Positions 51,556-60,362 of a stretch of 64,000 nucleotides of DNA are shown in pieces (position 1 is the stretch's first letter; each line of letters opens with the position of its first letter). Source of the stretch: JBMNGN01 sp050949865 (GTDB lineage Bacteria; Bacillota; Syntrophomonadia; Syntrophomonadales; Syntrophomonadaceae). The stretch is from the NCBI GenBank assembly GCA_050949865.1, contig JBMNGN010000005.1:124001-188000 (forward strand). Reading direction: 5' to 3'. The position numbers were made by a program, and so were the translations under genes. The notes under the pieces were generated by a model. It did no database searches, was not told where the DNA came from, and worked only from the letters and a program-made list of their open reading frames with translations.

Positions 51556-52893
51556 CTAAATACATACTTCATAGACCGCAAATGCTGAATCCCCAAAAAT
51601 ATCATAAACCTGCACGGCAATTGAATAGCTCTTTTTTCTCGGGACCAGAGCGGTTAACGAAATAATTGGATTATTGTGATCCTCATTAATGACCTGTAAA
51701 TCAGAATGAAACTGACCATGGTAGTCAAAATCAATTTCCCAGTAGTCAATAAGAACCGTTCCGGTTTCATTCCCACCCAGCTCAACCTTCCTATCCCTTG
51801 ACCAGCAATAATCTTCAATATGCAAAAATACCAGGTTAAATTCGTGGTTATAAGGATGGATCTCAGGTGGCTTAAGGACAACCCGGGATTTGTATGGTTC
51901 CCTATCACCTGCCCGATGGACTTGAAAAAAACAGTTATCGATTTTTAACAGCCTTTTTATAGTGGTCTGAATGGCAATTGGACTATTGTCGCACACCAGC
52001 CAGTTCCTGCCTAACTGCTGGCAAACATAGGCGGTAGTACCGGAACCAACAAAAAAATCCGCTACCGTATCACCGGGTAATGATGCGCATGATATAATGC
52101 GCTCCAGTAACCGGGCGGGTTTTTGGGTGGGATACTTAAGATTCTCCCTGGCAGTGGGGCTCAATATTTTATTTATATCCGTCCACCAATCGGGCATAAT
52201 AGCTCCCTCCTGCCTTAGGCGGTACTTATTGCCTTTTACCCGGGTAAGCCCTCTATCGACTGTTCCTTGGGAATAGGGGCGATATTGGGGAATAAAGCAG
52301 TAATCCTGAGTCTTACCGTACCAGAGAATAATATCGTGTTTTCTTTGAAAGTGTCTTTTAGCATTACTCCCCCCCGTATAACACCAGACTATTTCATTTA
52401 TAAAGTTTTTTTGACCGAATAGTTCGTCCAGCAAGAGTTTGACATAATGGCTTACATGCCAGTCAAGATGGACAAACATACTGCCGGTATGACTTAACAG
52501 TTCCTTAAAAATGCATAATCGGGGGTAAATCATTTCAAGGTATGAATCTATACCATGATTCCAGATATCATTAAATGCAGTTCTATTGATTGATAAACGA
52601 GAGTTGATTCCCTTTTTTGTAGAATAGCCTTTTTGGCTAAAATAGGGGGGATCGATGTATATAAGCTGAATTTTTTCTTTATATCCCTGGTTAATAAGGT
52701 TCGCAGCTGCCTGCAGGTTATCCCCCTGGATAATTCGGTTAAGAGGCTTTCCCCGTAATTCTGTCCTATCCATGGGGAGTTCCAGTTGTCCGTTTCCATA
52801 ATAGGGTTTGGAGTGTACATATTGGGACTCAAAATTGCTGACTTTAAGACTGTCCGGGCAGGCTTTTTTACCCTCCCAAAACAATTGTGCCAC
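51556..52893 (-). CDS. Orphan site-specific DNA methyltransferase (beta-class N4/N6 type)
   Basis: 445 residues. Motif IV DPPY (IQLIYIDPPYFSQKGY) comes before motif I (GDTVADFFVGSGTTAYVC), the beta-class order, with YPTQKPARLLERII between them. The target base, adenine or cytosine N4, cannot be told. The last 120 residues after the catalytic domain are beta-rich and not recognised; they may help target recognition. GTG start with GAGGT eight bases upstream. No restriction endonuclease, specificity subunit or transposase is nearby. It sits between the sigG end and the small plus-strand genes. Confidence 0.88.
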   Translation of the reverse strand: MAQLFWEGKKACPDSLKVSNFESQYVHSKPYYGNGQLELPMDRTELRGKPLNRIIQGDNLQAAANLINQGYKEKIQLIYIDPPYFSQKGYSTKKGINSRLSINRTAFNDIWNHGIDSYLEMIYPRLCIFKELLSHTGSMFVHLDWHVSHYVKLLLDELFGQKNFINEIVWCYTGGSNAKRHFQRKHDIILWYGKTQDYCFIPQYRPYSQGTVDRGLTRVKGNKYRLRQEGAIMPDWWTDINKILSPTARENLKYPTQKPARLLERIISCASLPGDTVADFFVGSGTTAYVCQQLGRNWLVCDNSPIAIQTTIKRLLKIDNCFFQVHRAGDREPYKSRVVLKPPEIHPYNHEFNLVFLHIEDYCWSRDRKVELGGNETGTVLIDYWEIDFDYHGQFHSDLQVINEDHNNPIISLTALVPRKKSYSIAVQVYDIFGDSAFAVYEVCI

Positions 52894-52960
52894 TGTTATT
52901 TACCTCTAATAAACTGGTTTAGTTAATTCTAGCACAACAGAAACCTGTTATAAATTGAAA

Positions 52961-52979
52961 CAGGGGAGAACTGTCCCTG
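52961..52979 (-). terminator. Possible terminator after the small gene downstream of sigG
   Basis: CAGGG/CCCTG arms with one additional G-U pair form a short hairpin followed on the minus strand by UUUCAAUUU. An alternative hairpin (CCTGTT at 52944-52949 with AACAGG at 52959-52964) overlaps it. Weak, but placed at the expected end of the transcript. Confidence 0.3.
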
Positions 52980-52996
52980 CAAAATGCAGAAATGGA

Positions 52997-53134
52997 TTAC
53001 TTTGCAACCAGGTAAACCCTTATAAAATTATCAGCTGTAAATGCCTGTTCACTGTAGTAGTATTGATTAGTAAGAGGTACCAATAAACATAGAATAACTG
53101 CTACCAAAAAAACGATAATCAGTCTTTCAGCCAA
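52997..53134 (-). CDS. Small single-pass membrane protein (45 aa) downstream of sigG
   Basis: TTG start 53134 with GGAG eight bases upstream, 28 bases after the sigG stop. The product starts MAERLIIVFLVAVILCLLVP, a clean membrane or signal-anchor helix, and has a short polar tail NQYYYSEQAFTADNFIRVY. Probably co-transcribed with sigG and so possibly made in the forespore. I do not recognise it. Confidence 0.55.
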   Translation of the reverse strand: MAERLIIVFLVAVILCLLVPLTNQYYYSEQAFTADNFIRVYLVAK

Positions 53135-53162
53135 TAGTAGATCTCCTCCGTCCAAACAGGTT

Positions 53163-53933
53163 TTAAATGTATTTTTTTAACTGCTTTAATGCCGTTTTTT
53201 CTAAGCGGGACACCTGAGCTTGGGAAATTCCGATTTCTTCGGCAACTTCCATTTGGGTCCGGCCATAAAAGAAACGTAATGAGACAATGTGTTTTTCTCT
53301 GCTATTCAGCTTTTTCATAGCCTCTTTAATGGATATTTCTTCTAACCATTGGTCATCGGTGTTCTTGTCATCTCCTATCTGATCCATCACCAGTATCGGA
53401 TCACCGCCATCGTTATAAATCGGTTCAAAAAGGGACACCGGCTCTTGAATGGCATCCAGAGCAAACACCACGTCTTCTCTCGGTATATCTAGCTCTTTAG
53501 CGATTTCGGCAATAGTTGGCTCAGCTGAATTATCTGATATGAGCTTTTCTCTTACCTGAAGTGCCTTATATGCAATGTCCCGGAGTGACCTGGACACCCT
53601 GACTGCATTGTTATCTCGCAGATATCTCCTTATTTCTCCGATTATCATCGGTACAGCATAAGTAGAAAACCTTACATTCTGACTTAAATCAAAGTTGTCT
53701 ATGGCCTTTATCAAGCCAATACACCCAACCTGGAAGAGGTCATCCACATATTCTCCCCGGTTGCTAAATCTTTGGATTACGCTTAATACTAACCTTAAAT
53801 TGCCCTGGATTAACCTGTCTCTGGCTTCAGGATTACCCGATTGCATACTGGCGAAAAGGGTCCTCATTTCTTCGTTTTTTAATACTGGCAGCTTTGATGT
53901 ATTTACTCCGCATATCTCTACCTTGTTGATCAA
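53163..53933 (-). CDS. sigG: Late forespore sigma factor sigma-G
   Basis: 256 residues. The N-terminus NKVEICGVNTSKLPVLKNEEMRTLF is diagnostic for sigma-G. Region 2 (DDLFQVGCIGLIKAIDNFD), region 3 and region 4 (REKHIVSLRFFYGRTQMEVAEEIGISQAQVSRLEK) follow. It directs late forespore genes. TTG start at 53933, with AAGGG nine bases upstream. It follows sigE by 136 bases, as in Bacillus. Confidence 0.97.
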   Translation of the reverse strand: MINKVEICGVNTSKLPVLKNEEMRTLFASMQSGNPEARDRLIQGNLRLVLSVIQRFSNRGEYVDDLFQVGCIGLIKAIDNFDLSQNVRFSTYAVPMIIGEIRRYLRDNNAVRVSRSLRDIAYKALQVREKLISDNSAEPTIAEIAKELDIPREDVVFALDAIQEPVSLFEPIYNDGGDPILVMDQIGDDKNTDDQWLEEISIKEAMKKLNSREKHIVSLRFFYGRTQMEVAEEIGISQAQVSRLEKTALKQLKKYI

Positions 53934-54069
53934 TTACCTCAACCCTTTCCCTGTAATCTTTATAGGGCGTCAATATGAATTTTTTTAATTATTTACTATT
54001 ATGATGATTATTATTCCGGGGAGAGGGCTGAAAAATCTGACAAAATTATCCTCAGAACGCCCAAAAGAA

Positions 54070-54792
54070 TCATTCTATTTTGTGGATTTCCCTTTGCAGC
54101 CTTTTTAAGATCCGCTTTTCCAGACGTGAAATATAGGATTGTGATATGCCAAGTATGTCAGCTACCTCTTTTTGGGTTTTCTCATCTCCGTTATCCAATC
54201 CAAAACGAAGCCTGACTATGGTTTTTTCCCGGAGGTTCAGCTTGTGCATAGCTTGCCAGAGCAGGTTTTTTTCAACCTCTTCTTCAATTTTCTTGTATAT
54301 CATATCGGTGTCGGTTCCCAAAACATCTGATAGCAAGAGCTCATTTCCATCCCAGTCAATATTTAAAGGTTCATCAAGGGATACTTCAGCCCGGTTTTTT
54401 ATATTCCTTCTTAGGTACATGAGGATCTCGTTTTCTATACAACGGGAAGCGTAAGTAGCAAGCTTAATATTTTTTTGGGGCTCAAAAGTGTTCACTGCTT
54501 TTATTAGGCCGATACTGCCGATAGAAATTAGGTCCTCAATATTAATTCCCGTGTTCTCAAACTTTTTAGCTATGTATACCACTAATCTTAGGTTGTGTTC
54601 AATTAGAGTAGTTTTGACTGCGGAATCACCGTCGTTCAAACGGCTGATCAAATCATATTCTTCTTGCTCCCGCAATGGGGGGGGTAAGACCTCGGTTGAT
54701 CCAATATAATGTACAAAACTAGGACATTTGATCTTAAGGTATAGTTTAACTAAGAATAGTTTCCACTTTAGCAACAGACCCATCTTATTCAT
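54070..54792 (-). CDS. sigE: Mother-cell sigma factor sigma-E (as pro-sigma-E)
   Basis: 240 residues. A basic, amphipathic pro-sequence of about 28 residues (MNKMGLLLKWKLFLVKLYLK) precedes the YIG.TE.LPPPL motif, near where SpoIIGA is expected to cut. Region 2 reads NTGINIEDLISIGSIGLIKAVNTFE and region 4 VADILGISQSYISRLEKRI, almost as in Bacillus. The gene lies two bases after spoIIGA, so protease and substrate are co-expressed. Confidence 0.97.
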   Translation of the reverse strand: MNKMGLLLKWKLFLVKLYLKIKCPSFVHYIGSTEVLPPPLREQEEYDLISRLNDGDSAVKTTLIEHNLRLVVYIAKKFENTGINIEDLISIGSIGLIKAVNTFEPQKNIKLATYASRCIENEILMYLRRNIKNRAEVSLDEPLNIDWDGNELLLSDVLGTDTDMIYKKIEEEVEKNLLWQAMHKLNLREKTIVRLRFGLDNGDEKTQKEVADILGISQSYISRLEKRILKRLQREIHKIE

Positions 54793-54794
54793 TT

Positions 54795-55682
54795 CTAACC
54801 TCCTTCATTCTGTACAATTTCCGATGGAATCAGTAACTGGTAGCTGTTTTGACTGCTTAACCGCTCCCGGTAAATGCCAACTACTACATTTTTTATAAAA
54901 GCTTGTTTCAGGTTGGAACCTAAAATTATCTCATCCGCCCGTATTCCAACTAAGATTCCGTTCTTTTTCCCAATGGATGTGAAAGGTATTAGCCTTAAAC
55001 GGTGAGCCCAACTGGTCTTAGTCAGAGCCTCCAGCATATCGTTTTCATCAGCATTTGATTCAATGGCAGTTACAAAGTCCTCCGGCAGGCAGGACCTAAT
55101 CAGGTTATATTCAGCAACGATTACCGGTTTATTGGTAAGGGGATCTCGCAGTCGGTTACCGGTATCAAGCAGCCCTTTTCCATTACATTTCATTTGATCG
55201 AAACGAAGCTCCACATGGTAATTTAATAGATGAGGAATCACTCTTTGTACCAGGTATTTTTCCCCATATATACCAATTCCTAAAGCACAAAAAATACCAC
55301 CCAACAGCCAGAAGTAGGAGAATTTTACCTGGGCGTTGTCAGCGCTGAAAAGATAAGAAGCTGCTATTGATGCCCCCGCAACCATAAAATTAATTCCGTA
55401 AAAATAAAGAAAGATTTTTTTGAAGTCAGTCCAATTACTGGGCCATAATCCTATGATCACCATTACACACGAAAAAAACACTTTCATATACAGGGTATAC
55501 CACTTGTGCAATTCAGGGAATAAATACCCAACCGCGTATATACCCCCTAAAGCAGCAGCTAACCCAATTCGGGAATATACGGGTTTAACACCCGAAATCT
55601 TGGCTGTAGCCCAAAGAATTATAAAATCCATAGTAAAGTTTACAATAAAGGTAATATCCGCAAATACTTTGGGTCCATCCAT
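54795..55682 (-). CDS. spoIIGA: Sporulation sigma-E processing peptidase SpoIIGA
   Basis: 295 residues: five hydrophobic segments in the first about 140 residues, then an aspartic-protease domain with catalytic D173 in GLLDTGNRLRDPLTNKPV. The membrane part receives the forespore signal (SpoIIR) and the protease domain removes the pro-sequence of sigma-E. The first gene of the spoIIG operon. Upstream, a TATAAT (55763-55758) and a Spo0A-like TTGTCGGAA (55883-55875) are seen; both are candidates only. Confidence 0.95.
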   Translation of the reverse strand: MDGPKVFADITFIVNFTMDFIILWATAKISGVKPVYSRIGLAAALGGIYAVGYLFPELHKWYTLYMKVFFSCVMVIIGLWPSNWTDFKKIFLYFYGINFMVAGASIAASYLFSADNAQVKFSYFWLLGGIFCALGIGIYGEKYLVQRVIPHLLNYHVELRFDQMKCNGKGLLDTGNRLRDPLTNKPVIVAEYNLIRSCLPEDFVTAIESNADENDMLEALTKTSWAHRLRLIPFTSIGKKNGILVGIRADEIILGSNLKQAFIKNVVVGIYRERLSSQNSYQLLIPSEIVQNEGG

Positions 55683-55888
55683 TTATTCCACCTGTTTCAT
55701 TTTGTGAATCCACACTACTTAATAGATATTCACGTTTTCGCGAATAATGTATTCCAAATTATACCAGATGCAACCCTCATATTTTGTAAATTAAAGCTTG
55801 CTCCACGATACAAATACCCCGCCTAATAACAATAAAATCCTATCTTGATATATTTTCCAGCTATTGTGATCCGATTCCGACAATCCTA

Positions 55889-55942
55889 CCGAAACAACCG
55901 GCAATAAAAAAGCAAATCATTGTTTAGCAATGGTGGTTTCGG
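55889..55942. repeat. Nested inverted repeat in the ftsZ-spoIIGA gap
   Basis: The 11-base arms 55889-55899 and 55932-55942 are complementary with one mismatch. Inside, CATTG (55918-55922) pairs with CAATG (55928-55932). It lies between the ftsZ terminator and the probable spoIIGA promoter, close to a Spo0A-like box. It may be a regulatory site or RNA structure. The rest of this 353-base gap is AT-rich without genes. Confidence 0.4.
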
Positions 55943-55991
55943 CAATATGATTCGCCCGGGTTTGCTGACCTTTAATAGCCATTTGTAAATC

Positions 55992-56021
55992 AAAAACCGG
56001 GAATTCACATTCCCGGTTTTT
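55992..56021. terminator. Intrinsic terminator of the ftsA-ftsZ unit
   Basis: A perfect 13-bp stem (55992-56004 with 56009-56021), loop TCAC, with A/T-runs on both sides. It lies 15 bases after the ftsZ stop codon and separates division genes from the spoIIG operon. Confidence 0.92.
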
Positions 56022-56035
56022 TATAATATTCTTTT

Positions 56036-57097
56036 CTATTTACGCCTGAGAAACGGAGGGATTTCCAAATCGTTCTTATCCAGGAAGGTTGGATGAGGTT
56101 CTATCGACGACCTTCTAGTGGGTTCACTGACCTGAGGCCTGGGTGTGTTAAAGCCTGTAGCTATTACAGTTATTCTTACTTCATCTTCCAGGTTTTCATC
56201 AATGTTAGCGCCAAATATTATATTGGCATCCACGTCTGCTGCTTGATGGACTATCTCGGCGGCCTCGTTTATCTCAAAGAGGGTGAGGTTGCTTCCTCCG
56301 CTGATGTTGAAAAGAACCCCTTTAGCTCCCTCAATTGAGGTCTCTAGTAATGGACTGGAAATCGCCATCCGGGCTGCTTCCGCCGCCCGGTTGTCCCCAC
56401 TTGCTCTTCCTATACCCATAAGTGCAGTTCCCGTATTTTGCATTACCGTTTGTACATCAGCAAAATCGCAATTAATAACACCCGGTACGGCAATTAAATC
56501 TGAAATACCTTGAACTCCCTGCCTGAGTATATCATCTGCTATTCTAAAGGCATCGTTGAAAGCAGTATTTTTATCAACAACTTGTAAAAGACGGTCATTA
56601 GGAATAGTGATCAAGCTGTCAACCTCTTCCCTGAGAGCCTGTATACCCCGTTCTGCCTGGCTATTACGTTTACGGCCTTCAAAAGTGAAGGGTTTGGTAA
56701 CAACTCCTACCGTCAAAGCACCTATTTCCTTTGCTATTCTGGCAATAATAGGGGCTCCCCCAGTGCCTGTCCCCCCCCCCATTCCTGCTGTAACAAATAC
56801 CATATCAGCTCCTTGCAGAGCCTTTTTAATTTCATCGGAACTCTCTTGAGCTGCTTTCATACCAATTTCAGGATCAGCACCTGCTCCTAAACCCTTGGTT
56901 AATTTCTCTCCTACTTGAATTTTGCGCTCTGCCTTGGAAAGATACAGGGCTTGAGCATCAGTATTGACCGCAATAAACTCAACCCCTTTTAAACCTGCTT
57001 CAATCATTCTGTTTATGGCATTGTTTCCACCGCCGCCTACACCTATTACTTTTATGTTGGCGAATTGTTGCATTTCCACATCAAAATCTAATGGCAT
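56036..57097 (-). CDS. ftsZ: Cell division protein FtsZ
   Basis: 353 residues, tubulin-like GTPase that forms the division ring. The nucleotide motifs are IKVIGVGGGGNNAINRMI and GGGTGTGGAPIIA, and the C-terminal peptide ends DLEIPPFLRRK, the usual binding site for FtsA/SepF. AGGAGGG precedes the ATG. It follows ftsA by 14 bases. Confidence 0.98.
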   Translation of the reverse strand: MPLDFDVEMQQFANIKVIGVGGGGNNAINRMIEAGLKGVEFIAVNTDAQALYLSKAERKIQVGEKLTKGLGAGADPEIGMKAAQESSDEIKKALQGADMVFVTAGMGGGTGTGGAPIIARIAKEIGALTVGVVTKPFTFEGRKRNSQAERGIQALREEVDSLITIPNDRLLQVVDKNTAFNDAFRIADDILRQGVQGISDLIAVPGVINCDFADVQTVMQNTGTALMGIGRASGDNRAAEAARMAISSPLLETSIEGAKGVLFNISGGSNLTLFEINEAAEIVHQAADVDANIIFGANIDENLEDEVRITVIATGFNTPRPQVSEPTRRSSIEPHPTFLDKNDLEIPPFLRRK

Positions 57098-57111
57098 TAT
57101 TTACCCTCCTA

Positions 57112-58323
57112 TTACCTAAATAACTCCTTAAACCAATCATTTACCTTATAATAAAACCCTGATATTCTTGGATAATTTTCCTGAAAAATGCCTGGTTGGT
57201 TAGAAGCGTACATAAGCCCCCCAATTACAACCGAATTTTGGGGTTGGTTTAATTCAGCTTGTAAACCACGCAAATTTTCCGGGGATCCGATTCTAGTCGG
57301 GATGCTGATGGTCTCTTCAAACGTTTCGGCTATACCCACAAGTCTGGCTTCCCCTCCGGTTAATACTAACCCCCCGGGTATTCTATCCAAACAATTAAAC
57401 TGGCTAAGTTCGTTATCTATCATTTGAATAATCTCCATCACCCTGGCATTAATTATATCAGCAACCATATACTGGGAAACTTGCCTAACCTCTCTGCCTT
57501 GGATATTTCTAATGGTAATTACTACATCTTCCCGGCAAAAATTACGTTCAGCTGTCCCATCCTTTTCTTTGATGCGCGACGCTTCATCAATAGAGGTTTT
57601 TAATACCAGGGCCAAATCCTTAGTTATGTATTCTCCCCCTATAGGAAGCACAGAGGAATTAATCAAGCTGCCATTCTCAAAAAAAGCAATCTCCGTTGTA
57701 CCTCCACCTATATCTATTAATACTACTCCCATCTCCTTTTCTGTCGGTAGCAGGGTGGATTCACCGGCCAGCAGCGGATTGAAGACAAATTGCTCTATGG
57801 GCAGATTAATCCTCTCAGTACTCCTCTGCAGATTCTGAATAGCAGCTATGGCTGCTATAATTGCGATTATTTCTACTTCAAGCCTATTACCCACCATACC
57901 AACCGGATCTTTGACTCCATCATAGCCATCAATAATATATTGTTTCTCAATAGTTTGAATTATGGCTTTATCAGGGGGCAACGCTATATTGCGGGCAGAT
58001 TGGAGAACTCGTTCCCTGTCTTCCTGGGTTATTTCATAGTTGGTGTTTCCTGCTGATACGACCGCATGATTATCAATAGTCGAAATACTAGTCCCGGAAA
58101 AGCCAAGTACAGCTTTTTGGACTTCAATTCCCGTTATTCTTTCCAGTTCATTAAGGCAATTGTCTATAGATTTCGCAGTACTTTCTATATCAATTATATT
58201 TCCTTTTCTTAAACCGTAAGACGGCACTTCCGCCAAACCAAGGACGTGCAGCTCCCGGTTATAAGATACCTCCGCCATAGCAGCTTTTATAGTACTGGTG
58301 CCAATATCCAGACTTACAACCAT
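57112..58323 (-). CDS. ftsA: Cell division protein FtsA
   Basis: 403 residues, actin-like ATPase that anchors FtsZ to the membrane. Motifs are VVSLDIGTSTIKAAMAEV (phosphate 1), GVVLIDIGGGTTEIAFFENG (phosphate 2) and PGGLVLTGGEARLVG (adenosine). The C-terminus WFKELFR is the amphipathic membrane-targeting helix. ATG 58323 is chosen by homology; the AGAAAGAG upstream is only a moderate ribosome-binding site and a TTG 11 codons earlier is possible. Confidence 0.96.
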   Translation of the reverse strand: MVVSLDIGTSTIKAAMAEVSYNRELHVLGLAEVPSYGLRKGNIIDIESTAKSIDNCLNELERITGIEVQKAVLGFSGTSISTIDNHAVVSAGNTNYEITQEDRERVLQSARNIALPPDKAIIQTIEKQYIIDGYDGVKDPVGMVGNRLEVEIIAIIAAIAAIQNLQRSTERINLPIEQFVFNPLLAGESTLLPTEKEMGVVLIDIGGGTTEIAFFENGSLINSSVLPIGGEYITKDLALVLKTSIDEASRIKEKDGTAERNFCREDVVITIRNIQGREVRQVSQYMVADIINARVMEIIQMIDNELSQFNCLDRIPGGLVLTGGEARLVGIAETFEETISIPTRIGSPENLRGLQAELNQPQNSVVIGGLMYASNQPGIFQENYPRISGFYYKVNDWFKELFR

Positions 58324-58419
58324 ATTTCTCTTTCTAATTTTAATGCACCCCTTCAAGAACTACATATTAACAAATACCACAAAAGCATATTTATTCCTTT
58401 AAAAATCCCCTGGTTTTAT

Positions 58420-58755
58420 TTAGTATTTTTTCAATAGATATCGACGGATTATTCCTAGATTTTGGAATAATCGGACCCCAAAAACTATTACTGCTGCCAG
58501 AAACAGCTCAACCCCCAGGCGATCCCCAAGATAGGCCAGAACTGCTGCCAGCAAAGTATTTATTACAAAACCGCTTAAGAAAATCACATTATCGAAGCTA
58601 TCTTCCATGTAGGCTCTAATACCTCCAAAAACGGAATCCAGGGCGGCTAGCACGGCTATTGACATATACTTGGTATATACGAGGGGAATAGTCACCGGCA
58701 GCTGAAACCCGATCAGCATCCCCAGCAGCAAGCAAAATATTACGACTAACCACAT
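58420..58755 (-). CDS. sbp: Small basic protein Sbp (DUF1290)
   Basis: 111 residues with three hydrophobic segments and the DUF1290 motif YMSIAVLAALDSVFGGIRAYMEDSFDN. The family is always near division genes in Firmicutes; the role is unknown. The start overlaps the preceding DUF881 stop by one base. Confidence 0.9.
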   Translation of the reverse strand: MWLVVIFCLLLGMLIGFQLPVTIPLVYTKYMSIAVLAALDSVFGGIRAYMEDSFDNVIFLSGFVINTLLAAVLAYLGDRLGVELFLAAVIVFGVRLFQNLGIIRRYLLKKY

Positions 58756-59477
58756 TATTGCTTCTCCTCTCCCCCATAAACTACCGGCTTAATAAACTGG
58801 TTTTTTATTCTCCCGGTATAAGCTGGAATCTCTAAATGGTCCACCTTTTGAACCAGGGTCTGGTAACCTACATATTTAAGGTACTCCAGGTATCCCCCTT
58901 TTATTAGCATACCGCTTTCCAGCAGATTAGGGTCCCCGATAGCTTCTATAACAAACGGCGGAGCAATCTGGTTCCAATTAACCAAGATTAAGGTTCCTGC
59001 GCACCTTATTTCCGACATGGCAGTAATTCTCTGTCCATTTATAGCAATAGCTTCAGCACCTGAAGCCCTTAGTTCATTAACCACCATTACTATATCGCTA
59101 TCATGAATAATGGAGCGATTCGGGTTCTCCCCGGCTTGAAGGTTTCTTGGGTTATCGTCCAGGGTTATAACAACGCCCGGGCCTTCAACAGCTACAAGCC
59201 CAGCCACCATTTTCGCAATTTGCATTTCACCCTGCAAATCCTTCATTGCCCGGTCATTTTCTCTAATATTTTCTAACTTCTCCCGAAGTGAGACGACCTC
59301 TTCTGCCAGTGCAGCCCTTTCTTCAGAAATCGTTTTAATCTGCTGGGTTAATTCCTCTACCCTTTCGGGTACGAGATAAGGCTGGTAACTCTTGGCATTT
59401 TTAAACTGAATAGAAAGCATGATACCAAGTATTATACAGACCACAGCTATAGAAAACTGAGTAGCTTTACTGCGCAT
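58755..59477 (-). CDS. DUF881 family division-cluster protein
   Basis: 240 residues. N-terminal signal anchor (about 8-24), a coiled coil (VEELTQQIKTISEERAALAEEV), then the DUF881 domain (VEGPGVVITLDDN, VNELRASGAEAIAINGQRITAMSEIRC). The family is of unknown function and typically lies between divIB/ftsQ and ftsA with sbp, as here. Confidence 0.9.
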   Translation of the reverse strand: MRSKATQFSIAVVCIILGIMLSIQFKNAKSYQPYLVPERVEELTQQIKTISEERAALAEEVVSLREKLENIRENDRAMKDLQGEMQIAKMVAGLVAVEGPGVVITLDDNPRNLQAGENPNRSIIHDSDIVMVVNELRASGAEAIAINGQRITAMSEIRCAGTLILVNWNQIAPPFVIEAIGDPNLLESGMLIKGGYLEYLKYVGYQTLVQKVDHLEIPAYTGRIKNQFIKPVVYGGEEKQ

Positions 59478-59497
59478 TTTTTCACCTCTATTTACTG

Positions 59498-60238
59498 CTA
59501 TTCCCTGATCTTAATTACCGGTTGTCCCTTAAACCTCAAGTCAACATATTCCAACACTTCTGTACCCTTTTTTTCAATGTCTGTTTCAACCTGGAACACG
59601 GCTTGCATCAGGTTGGTTTTTTCCTCTAGTCTTTCTAAATTCCCAAATCTAACCTCGGTTCCTTTAATCGTATATAAGATTACTTCTTCACTGGAATTTA
59701 AATAGTGGTAATCAGATATCTGAGAATGAATCTCCGGTGTTAGCATATCCCATATTGCTCTAATCATCTTTATTCCCTCCGGACTAACCGCCTGTCCAAT
59801 GTTTACTTTTTCCGGCATAATTTCCATGGTGATAATGGGGTATCCCGGCAGATATCGATTACTTAACTTATCCAGGCAAATACCTTCCTCATCTATGCAT
59901 AAAACCATATCATGGTTGGGCATAAGAGCCCACATTTCGCGCTCGAGAATACTTATTTCAATCTCTCTGGGCAGATGTCTTTTAATATGTGCTTCTTTTA
60001 CTAGGGGATGAACTTCAATTGATTTTGAGCAATAACCCGTATTTATCATAAAAATGTTTTTGCCGACATGCAGATTCGAAAGCTCCAGTATTTCACTTTC
60101 AGCTATGGTATTCAATCCTGTAACCCGGATTTTATCAACATAAAAGAAAGAACTATGTAAGAAAAGATAGGTGCAGGTTAGAACGATTAAGAGTACGATA
60201 CAAATACTAAAAACTCTAATAAACAAGCTTTTCACCAT
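59498..60238 (-). CDS. ftsQ: Cell division protein FtsQ/DivIB
   Basis: 246 residues. A short cytoplasmic start, one membrane helix (about 8-27), a POTRA domain (FYVDKIRVTGLNTIAESEIL) and a beta domain (IEISILEREMWALMPNHDMV, YVDLRFKGQPVIKIR). It is part of the FtsQLB divisome regulator complex. A TATAAT lies about 40 bases upstream after the murA terminator, so it may begin the ftsQ-sbp-ftsA-ftsZ transcript. Confidence 0.9.
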   Translation of the reverse strand: MVKSLFIRVFSICIVLLIVLTCTYLFLHSSFFYVDKIRVTGLNTIAESEILELSNLHVGKNIFMINTGYCSKSIEVHPLVKEAHIKRHLPREIEISILEREMWALMPNHDMVLCIDEEGICLDKLSNRYLPGYPIITMEIMPEKVNIGQAVSPEGIKMIRAIWDMLTPEIHSQISDYHYLNSSEEVILYTIKGTEVRFGNLERLEEKTNLMQAVFQVETDIEKKGTEVLEYVDLRFKGQPVIKIRE

Positions 60239-60308
60239 TTAATTCACCTATCGTTTGGTTTACTCTCAAAATTATAACAAATAATTAAAATGAAATCATT
60301 AAGAATAC

Positions 60309-60335
60309 AAAAAAGGACCAATGTTCTAGGTCCTT
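60309..60335 (-). terminator. Intrinsic terminator of murA
   Basis: On the minus strand AAGGACC/GGTCCTT arms (60335-60329 and 60319-60313) are followed by six U (to 60309), 28 bases after the murA stop. It separates the mur genes from ftsQ. Confidence 0.88.
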
Positions 60336-60362
60336 GAATTGTACTGTTTATTATAAACCGCT

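Noticed and set aside
53934..54069. Forespore-type promoter for sigG
   Set aside because: Several TCATA/CATATT combinations exist in this AT-rich gap but none has both elements at acceptable spacing.
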